In this document: positions 56,622 through 64,000 of the stretch, in pieces
How positions within the stretch are numbered: position 1 is the stretch's first letter
Layout: every line of letters begins with the position of its first letter
From: Fistulifera solaris
Taxonomy: Eukaryota > Bacillariophyta > Bacillariophyceae > Naviculales > Stauroneidaceae
Length of the DNA stretch: 64,000 nt
NCBI GenBank assembly: GCA_030295235.1
Contig: AP026149.1
Location: 558,001 to 622,000 of the forward strand
Direction of reading: 5' to 3'
The notes under the pieces: generated by a model
The model's input: the letters and a program-made list of their open reading frames with translations, nothing else
The model's database searches: none
Told to the model about the DNA's origin: nothing
Translations under genes and position numbers: made by a program

Positions 56622-58385
56622 GCTTTGCAAACGAGTTTTGATGCGCTTTGAATGATAAAGGTGTGATAATCCAAAATATAACGACTTGTAAAGACCTCAA
56701 AAAGATCTTGTGTTATGGTTATTTTATTTAATGTTGTTGTTCTGAAAAAGTCGAATCATCGCGCCCTGCCATCACGAACCACGTCACTTCACACCTGGAA
56801 CCCGGAGGAGGAATTAGTAAGCTTCTCTCACAACAGCTACTTTTCATAGCCCAGATCTAAAGCATCCTACAAAGGCGCTGCCATTCTCTTCAAACGCGCA
56901 ATCATGAAGAGTGACACAAACCGGATGAGGTTGATATGCCAGAATAATGGATTGTTGATTGCTCAGCTTCAGGTTGCAAAATCTTACATCTGTCTCAAGT
57001 CTCAACATCGACACGCCGACACAGACACGCACACTGGATACACATCGAAAGATTTGCGAATGAAATAACAAGACTGAAACACTGCACGAAACGCGTCAAA
57101 CGAAAAACCAAACGTCCATTGTCTCAACCATCGTCGAGGCAAACAAAGTGCCTCCCATGGATTTGGCATCCATGATTTCCCCTTTGTTCAAAAGCGAATT
57201 TCAAACGCGAATTGCGCTGGTGAGATACAAGCAGGCCAGGCTCGCAGCTGCGCTCATGAAAAATATTCAGACGCGTATACCGAGACATTCATTTGTGGGT
57301 CGTGGGATCCCAACACATGGAGAAAACCGTTGCTCCAGACAGAAATACTTAGATAGCTCCCTCTAAATGATTTTTAAACTGAGTTTGTGAACACAAATTG
57401 ATTTTGATTTTACGATAGGAGTAGCATCGCTGAATTTTTGTTTCCCTCTTTTTTCGCTGCGTTCTTCTTCTTCTCACATCTCCTCTCAAGGGCGACTGAG
57501 AGAGGTTTGATGTCCTCCCCGTATTCAGTTGTTGCCAAAGCTGTGGCCTGCGATCATAGCTTGGGACCGTATGGTTGAATACTCAGTGGGAGCGCATGAA
57601 GGGTTGTGGTGCGTATGTCCCGAGGAAGGAGGAGTCGTCTCGCAAAATGGGAACCTCGTATCGTCTCGACGATTCGCTTGCCTGCTTGCGAGGCTTCCTG
57701 CCTTACCGGAAAACACGCAGTTGGAGCATTGTGCTGGGAAAAGTTCTTCACCTGAGTTGTGGGATCCATGAGGCGTGCCGAAGAACTGCGTGCGCCGATG
57801 ATTGGTGAAGCAATGGTAACGGTTGAGCGGGGTTTGGGGTTCACCCGCTGAGCAGCTTATGAAAGCCACATTCGCCTTTCCGCTCCCAACCGGATACATG
57901 GGCGTTTGTGATCGCTTGTTGACATCTGCTTAACGTCTTTGGAGCTCTTGCGGTGCTTATGAGTTATCCTAGAAATAGGTTAGCGGTTACGGGCACTAGC
58001 AAGGGTCCCCCATATGTCCCAGCACAATGAAAAATGTATACCACAACACCTTCATGCTAACACTTGTTCATTTGAAAACCAAATAGTTTTAAATAATATA
58101 TAAAATACAACTGATGGATGCGCGCGATGGGTAATGGTGACAGAGGAGCTCCTCCATCTAACACTGTCCAATTTTGTGTGCTCGAACAGTTTCAAGGTCG
58201 TGAGGATTGTCATTTTCTCTAGATTCTCTGCGTCATTTAATCAGCTTGCTTGGCGCCAAATAGAGCGTTCGAACGTTATGAAGTCCGCCGTGTTTCGATC
58301 GTCATCATTGCAGATTACGGAGTGATTTTTTCGTTATGAGCCGAAAGCGACAGACGTGTCCGCAATACACATAGTTGCCGAGATC
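56622..58385. other. Gene-poor stretch, about 1.76 kb
   Basis: The only candidate is a 72-codon frame at 57148-57366 (MPPMDLASMISPLFKSEF...), basic and without known similarity. At 57480-57960 the DNA becomes more G/C-rich with open but non-protein-like frames on both strands, resembling the block at 33.6-34.5 kb in feel though I see no shared sequence. No tRNA or known RNA recognised. Confidence 0.4.
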
Positions 58386-59080
58386 TTACCTCTTACCGAC
58401 TTTTTGTGTATGTAGCCAGATCCAGGGACGCGGCAATCGCAATGTACCGTAGGCCAAGACACGTATTCTCCTCCGTTGCTGAATCCTACCTAGTGTTCGT
58501 CTACGACTGCACCCTGGAATACACTCATTCAAGACATCGACATGATGTGATAACAAAAGAGCGGAGCGGCGAAAATCGTTCGAGGCTTGTTTCACTAGGG
58601 CAGTACCCAGGAAGCGACACTCGCTCCAAAGGCGGTTGTGCCGCCAAATCCGACGATCCGTGAAAGAAGCGATGCATCGCATAGAGCTTATCCACCAAGG
58701 AACCATCCGTATATATGTCATCATTTTCATTTATCACAATAATGTTTGAATTGCGAGATAACAACTTGCGAAGATGAATATAATTCGGTTACGACAAGCA
58801 GTCCTCGATGATCTTTTAAACCATTGAAAAGGGTTTGTACGAGCATATCCCATTCCAGATCGTCTTCACCGGTATACAAATCAGGTACCATCAAGTTGCG
58901 ACTCGCCATCACTGCGCTGATCAGTGTGTACCGAACAAACCTAGGTATACCAGCCTCGTTGTCATCAAATTTGAAACGGAGTTTGAGTTGCTCGAAATGA
59001 CCCACATTTTGCAAGCGCTTGAACACATCGATAATTCTCGTTTGCATATATCGTGTCGTTATATTCGTCGGACATGTTCG
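58386..59080 (-). pseudogene. 5'-truncated copy of the orphan 'ALLLSHH' family
   Basis: Collinear fragments in three frames on the minus strand match the C-terminal half of the 37850 gene. They are IIDVFKRLQNVGHFEQLKLRF (compare VLDRLAQLGHLERLGLTLAE), LRKLLSRNSNIIV (compare VETLLSRNRHILV), YTDGSLVDKLYAMHRFFHGSSDLA (compare DGSKIDSIYKLNRFYNGSENLA), and NDFRRSALLLSHHVDVLNECI (compare ALLLSHHTNTLVECL). At least two frame changes separate them. It may be a real gene blurred by sequence slips, or a decayed copy; the N-terminal half of the family protein is not visible. Confidence 0.62.
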
Positions 59081-59317
59081 CATGCAGGAAAAGACAAAGA
59101 TCCATGAAAACAATAACGACGAGAATAAGGAAAAGGCGAAAAACGCACCCAAGCGGAGTACCGGATCCAGGTCGAAAGAGGTTCATGGTCGCATGGCAGC
59201 TAGGGATTACTCGGTAGATAAAAATTTAGCTCAACAAACATACATTACTTATTAATAATCATACAAAATAATTCACACATTGCAAACCAACATCATCTTC
59301 CTGTGCGTCTTCTTCAT

Positions 59318-61632
59318 CTAATTGGTGGATACCACCAGTGCCTTGATCGAAGCAGCCAGTTCTTCCGCTTGCGGTAACGTCATTTGACGCAGCGCAAACA
59401 CTTCTTTTTTTGGGTCGACAATCGTCGGGTCATCAGTTCGGGTAATGCGAACATGATGTGGCACTTCGTAAAGCAGCTGCGCCAGTTGCCGTTCCTCCGG
59501 CACTGTTCCCCGCTCGTATTGAGACATAAGCAATAAATCTCCTTCAGTGTGCATGGCGGCACAGTATGATTTGCCAAGATTGATACAACACGTTGCAGCC
59601 AATCGAGCAAAGCTTTTCTCTTGAAGCGATATTTCTGGATGCGCCCACGGCGTTTCATGAGCTGCAGGATCATATTTAACTTTTTCGGTGTATCGTCCAC
59701 TAAACAATAAAGCTATGTGTGTTAAAAAAACAACCCAAAACTCAAACTCACAATCTGTCTTTGGACTTACATGAACCACATCAACGAATCCAAGATACCT
59801 TCGTCCACCAACACACGGGCCCTCTGTTTATCCTTAGCCAATATCATTACTTCCTCCATGGCTTCAACACGGTCATCATGCATGGCTTCCGCGCTCGCTA
59901 GCACATCCAACCATGCTCTTGGCTGGAGTACAGGATTCAAAGCGTGAATCTGCGAGGCCGTCATTATTCGTCCTGGTGCAGCAATTGTCGAGTTAGCATA
60001 TCATACCATGAAAACATAATAAATGAAAATACCTTCTGACCAACTCACCTTCCCGCAAGCATGCTACTCTGCCATTCTTGTTTTTACTAAGTCGCGCGGC
60101 GGGGGCAACCGGTGATGTTTGATCGGTTGTTTTGGACCTTGAGGCTACTATACTTTCATCATTTTCACTCATCATAATTTCCGATTCCGATGTCGGCAAC
60201 AGCTCTTTGGTTTCCACATCCATAGTGGCGCAACAACTTTGAATATCCGCTGGAACGTGTTCCGCGATGCCTGAATCTTTGTACGTATTCATACACGATT
60301 GTGAGATAGCATCACCCGCGCTCATGACAGATTCTTGCGCACTTTTCATCATGTTATTCCTCTGCTCTTCGGGAATTTGCATCGCACCAGCACCTATACC
60401 TACTGCAGCAGCTCCTATAAGCAGTCCTACGGGTCCCAGCACCACACACCCTACGATAGCGGCCGCCGAAACAATTCCCACCGTCTTGGCAATCGGGGTT
60501 TCTAAAGTCTTTCGATAGCTGTCCACACTGTCTTTCTGCATAAACTTGGTGCTCCTCATTTCCGCCTTTGCAGCATCGACAGCTTCTTTTCGTGCCTTGA
60601 TTTCCATTTCTTCGCGAGCGAGCCGTTGATGGTACGACAGACTCTCTTGACTGTTGGAATCATCCACGTCCTCTTCGTCATAGATCTCGGATCGTGTACT
60701 CCGACTGCTACTTTGTTGCTGATGAAAGAATGCTGCAACATCCGGTGTAATAGCAGAAGCTGATAACTCTGAGCGAGTAGGATTGCGTAGTAACAACATC
60801 TGTGGATCTTCATAGGATCCTCCTTTGACTTCGGTATCTGAAGAGGAACTCGTAGAAGGCGTCAAACGAGTGATGCGGTAATTGACCGGACTCGGTTTTC
60901 GAAAGACTGCGTTTAGTTGTTGTTGCTGATTCTCTTTCAAAGCAGGCGAAGCGCCTTTCCGCAAATGCTCCGACCCATTCCTTCCCATTGGTTGCCGAGC
61001 ACGATTGTGCCCTGCCAAAGCGGAATCATTTTCGTCCCGAGTGAGAACAGGCTCTGGGTCTTTCGGGTGCCGATTCGTTCGTTTGCGTCGTGTTCGGTCT
61101 TGTGTAAGCTTTTGTCGTCGCGTCATCCGAGTGGACGCAGTGTTATGTGAAGCGAAGGCGTCCGTCATAAAGAACGACCGCTCATGATCACTATCGTTCC
61201 CGTCGTTTGAAAACGGGTCCCTTCTATCTATAATTTGATTCGATTGTGAATTGAAATTGTGTGTTTGAATATTCTGGGCTTGACTGGGTTGTTGCGAATT
61301 CGGATCCAGCACATCGTGTGCAGACATGTACTTCGCTTGCTCTGCTCTGCTTTGAATAAGTTGCGTTGTCGGTGATAAAGTATCTGATTTAGAAGGAAGT
61401 TTCACTGCGTGCCTTGTCTTGAATGGTTGTTGTGACCTCGAGGCATCATTTCGTACAGCGTTTTCATTTTGCAGTCGCCGAATTCGATTTTGCGCGGCCT
61501 GTGTTGTTGTTGTTCTTTGCGAAGTGACGGAACTCGTCTCTGTGTACGATGCAGCGGTTAATTTCTTTTCCGACTCTCGTATGGAGTAATTTTATGTTGC
61601 GCGACAAAGTCGGTTGCCGCCTGGTTTGTCAT
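59318..61632 (-). CDS. Large orphan protein: disordered N-terminus, glycine-rich membrane hairpin, helical C-terminus; three exons
   Basis: Exons 61632-60049, 59972-59771 and 59699-59318 (introns 76 and 71 nt) join in frame; with one A restored in the run 61566-61569 the protein has 722 residues. Residues 1-~360 are polar and low-complexity (Asn/Gln/Ser/Arg). Around residues 395-440 a hydrophobic glycine/alanine stretch, GIVSAAAIVGCVVLGPVG then LLIGAAAVGIGAGAM, resembles a glycine-zipper membrane hairpin. The C-terminal ~195 residues (PRAWLDVLASAEAMHDDRVEA, then ARVLVDEGILDSLMWFI and FARLAATCCINLGKSYCA) are alpha-helical with an armadillo-like feel. I recognise no named family. Confidence 0.62.
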
Positions 61633-62210
61633 TGTTGTCTAGAAAACCGGGCAGAAATTTTAGCGATCGAGGACTATCTACAAAAAAGCGAGTTGTTGCG
61701 TGAAAATTGAGTTCAATTTAACTTAAGCTGGAATGACTTTCCTCAGTTGTTGGAATCTTGTGCCATTTATAAGGAGTGCAAATAGGAAAGTATGCACTGT
61801 TCGGTTCAATGTTGCTGCTTTAATGGTTTGCTGTTTATTTTTTTTTTGTTCGTCAAAGTGCGCGATGATTTGAGTAGCCGTTCGTGTGAGCGCGTCGGGT
61901 CGTCTTCGTTAATTATTCCAGATAAAGCGGTTAAAACACGTTAAAGCATACCCTCTCAGTTTTGTCCGTCGTCCGTTCGGCATTCGAATGTGGAATGTGA
62001 AGCGACAAGCGAACACAGCATAGACGCTTGCTAGATTTATTACCGACCACCAAAACGTAATGGAAAACAAAAACAGATTTTCTTTGAGACAAGCTCTTTA
62101 TCCTTTATTCATTGTCTTGTTCTTGAATAACAAGGTAACAATTCACATCAGCATATTGAAAAAATTTCTCAGCAATTTACGTGCACGCCAGCTATTGTCA
62201 AGTGAAAAAC
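61633..62210. other. Divergent promoter between the large orphan and IMP4
   Basis: About 580 bp, with a T run near 61840. No gene seen. An upstream in-frame extension of IMP4 begins at GTG, so I took ATG 62211 as the start. Confidence 0.4.
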
Positions 62211-63101
62211 ATGCCCGCTTCTAGTGACGCTGCATCACGCCGACGCCTCACGCGTTTACGTCGTGAATACTTATACCGCAAATCGTTGCAAGGACCAGAG
62301 AAAGCGGCGTACGAACAGAAACGACTCGTTCGTCAAGCACTGGCATCGGGAAAGCCATTGCCGACGGAGTTGCGTGCTTCGTATGATCACTTGCAGAAAG
62401 AAATTTCCTCGGAAGACAATCGCACGGAACAAGTTCGCACGCTGGTCGACGATGAGTACGGGGATGCCGGTTTGTTGGAACCGCGTGTCTGTGTTACAAC
62501 GAGTCGTGATCCTTCGTCTCGTTTGAAACAATTTGCGAAGGAAATGAAACTCTTGGTACCCAACTCTACGCGCATCAACCGCGGTAACCATCGTGTCGAC
62601 GAGCTGATGGAGCAGTGTCGGCAATCTGAATTTACCGATATAATGATAGTTCAAGAGACACGTGGTGAACCAGATGGACTCGTGGTGTGTCATTTGCCTA
62701 TGGGTCCGACGGCGTTCTTCAGTTTGAGTGGAGCAGTGTTGCGTCACGATTTGGATCCCCCCGCAGCGCCCATGTCTGAAGCCTATCCTCACATTATCTT
62801 GAACAACTTTCAAAGTGAAATCGGAAAGCGTGTCGGAAATATTCTGAAATGCTTGTTTCCTGTTCCTCGCTCGGACACGAAGCGCCTAGTCACGTTTTCC
62901 AACGACAATGATTTCATTTCCTTTCGACATCACATGTACAGCAAACCGGCGCATGATAAAGTTGAATTACATGAAGTGGGACCTCGTTTTGAAATGAGAC
63001 TGTATCAAATTCGTTTGGGAACGCTGGAACAGAAAGAAGCGGAGAATGAGTACGTGCTGCGGCCTTATCAGAACACGGCGACGAAGCGGCAAGTGCTGTA
63101 A
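62211..63101 (+). CDS. IMP4: U3 small nucleolar RNP protein IMP4 (Brix domain)
   Basis: Part of the small-subunit processome; helps U3 snoRNA pair with pre-18S rRNA in the nucleolus. An intact 296-residue frame, close to the ~290 residues usual for the family. Strong collinear match: RLTRLRREYLYRKSL at the N-terminus, PTELRASYDHLQ, VDDEYGDAG, TTSRDPSSRLKQFAKEMKLL, HLPMGPTAFFSL, GKRVGNILKCLFPVP, FSNDNDFISFRHHMY, EVGPRFEMRLYQIRLGTLEQ and NTATKR at the end. These are the Brix-domain signatures of IMP4. Confidence 0.96.
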   Translation: MPASSDAASRRRLTRLRREYLYRKSLQGPEKAAYEQKRLVRQALASGKPLPTELRASYDHLQKEISSEDNRTEQVRTLVDDEYGDAGLLEPRVCVTTSRDPSSRLKQFAKEMKLLVPNSTRINRGNHRVDELMEQCRQSEFTDIMIVQETRGEPDGLVVCHLPMGPTAFFSLSGAVLRHDLDPPAAPMSEAYPHIILNNFQSEIGKRVGNILKCLFPVPRSDTKRLVTFSNDNDFISFRHHMYSKPAHDKVELHEVGPRFEMRLYQIRLGTLEQKEAENEYVLRPYQNTATKRQVL

Positions 63102-63908
63102 CAATGAAGCATCATTGTATGAAGCTCTGCTACGAGTAGAAATAAGTTCGAGATTTTATAATAGCATTTTGGTTTATTTAGTAACCAGTCTAGATGAAAC
63201 CGGTGGCAATTTAGGTATTTGTTGCATGTGTTGCATTTAATGCCAAGATCGTGGACTGGGAACAACCGAAGGAACGCGTGACTAATAACTGACAGAAGAG
63301 ATCGCGACTAGTCGCGGATCGACATCCTGCCAAAAAGTCCGCCGCGCTTATTTTTCAGTTCTTATCTTTCGCATTGCCCGTCGAGTATACCTGGTATATC
63401 AACAAGCAATAAACCATCAGCAACAAAGCCTATCCTTCCTTGAAAATGTCAAAGAACAGCAGTAGTAGTGGTCCTTTACTGGAACTAATTCTACCAGCCT
63501 TTCGCAAGTAGCAAGTACCCCGCTTTTTTTTAAAGGGAAAAAGTCGGAAACGTACTTGTACGAATTCCTACGTGATCCGATCGATCTAGAAGAATTGAAT
63601 GCCTTCGGAAAAATCAAGTATTTTTGTTGAACAAATTGTGTTGGAATGAAGATCTCGGCGTTGCATTCCGTGTCTTATTAGTTTCATCGTTGTACTAACT
63701 GTGATGGTGTAGCTAGTTCTATCTCCGACTCGATGCTATTTCAGTCACGATGCGCCACAACAGCATAATAGAATATCAGGAAAGATGGCATTTTGACAAC
63801 AACAACAAAAAAAAACATCGTCCGCGGATCTTTTCGTTTCAGTCCATTTCATTGCTGTTGTTTTTATCATTATCGCGAAATTAGTTTGTCTTGAAGTCTT
63901 GTATCAGA
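63102..63908. other. Gene-less stretch, about 800 bp
   Basis: It contains TACCTGGTA at 63388-63396 and TTTCAGTCACGA at 63739-63750, both recurring intergenic motifs in this window. No gene seen. Confidence 0.45.
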
Positions 63909-64000
63909 ATGTCGGAATTAACGGACGGAGAGATGCAAGTCGAAGAAAAACAGACATTGTTAGATCAGGAAGAAGAACCTACATCACGAAAGCGCAAACT
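63909..64000 (+). CDS. Start of an acidic protein (3' partial)
   Basis: An ATG at 63909 opens a frame to the window edge: MSELTDGEMQVEEKQ, then an acidic stretch and a basic SRKRKL that could be a nuclear signal. Only ~30 residues are visible, so no function can be given. Confidence 0.45.
   Translation, partial: MSELTDGEMQVEEKQTLLDQEEEPTSRKRK

Overview
The window looks like nuclear DNA of a photosynthetic stramenopile, most likely a diatom. Three things support this. (1) Most introns are short (about 50-160 nt) with GT...AG ends, and spacing between genes is tight. (2) There are protein families typical of diatoms: a DUF6824-type 'VLCGRG' protein and a double Helicase-Associated-domain protein. 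(3) Several precursors begin with a signal peptide followed by an aromatic residue at the presumed cleavage site (AFTP, SFLP, AFLSP, AFFIP), which is the pattern for import into a secondary plastid. CtpA and the Deg protease also carry a second, thylakoid-lumen signal. The species cannot be named from the sequence alone.

Layout. 1-8.4 kb: end of a cupredoxin/DUF305 protein, a six-exon Integrator subunit 1 gene (minus), and a 2OG-Fe(II) oxygenase. 9.4-17.2 kb: DUF6824 protein, glucose-6-phosphate dehydrogenase, an HA-domain protein, and a TPR-prefoldin-1 fusion. 17.8-30.9 kb: aldo-keto reductase, MOV10-like RNA helicase, HMG-box protein, EF-hand proline dehydrogenase, plastid DUF1825 protein, an orphan gene and a trypsin-like protease. 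31-43 kb: MATE transporter, a 2.4 kb gene-poor stretch containing a GC-rich block with twin hairpins, SpoU methyltransferase, GET1-like protein, an orphan-family gene, CtpA protease and PUS1-like pseudouridine synthase. 43.5-64 kb: papain-like protease, a decayed orphan-family copy, a UBA-like orphan, ZIP transporter, MYND protein, SLU7, Deg protease, a third orphan-family locus, a large orphan, IMP4, and the start of an acidic protein.

There is no operon logic; genes are independent transcription units on both strands. They fall into broad groups: nuclear RNA metabolism (INTS1, SLU7, IMP4, PUS1, MOV10-like), plastid function (CtpA, Deg, DUF1825, MATE, SpoU), proteostasis (TPR-PFDN1, GET1, proteases) and metabolism (G6PDH, PRODH, AKR).

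Many otherwise convincing genes change reading frame by one base, usually at a short homopolymer, and adding back that base count makes the coding length divisible by three. I read this mainly as uncorrected indels in a draft long-read sequence rather than mass pseudogenisation. The most interesting biology is: a dispersed orphan family with an 'ALLLSHH' signature (three loci), a SLU7 whose zinc knuckle appears replaced by a Tudor-like segment, a TPR-prefoldin fusion, two short motifs recurring in intergenic DNA, and a 31-bp palindrome upstream of the MYND gene.
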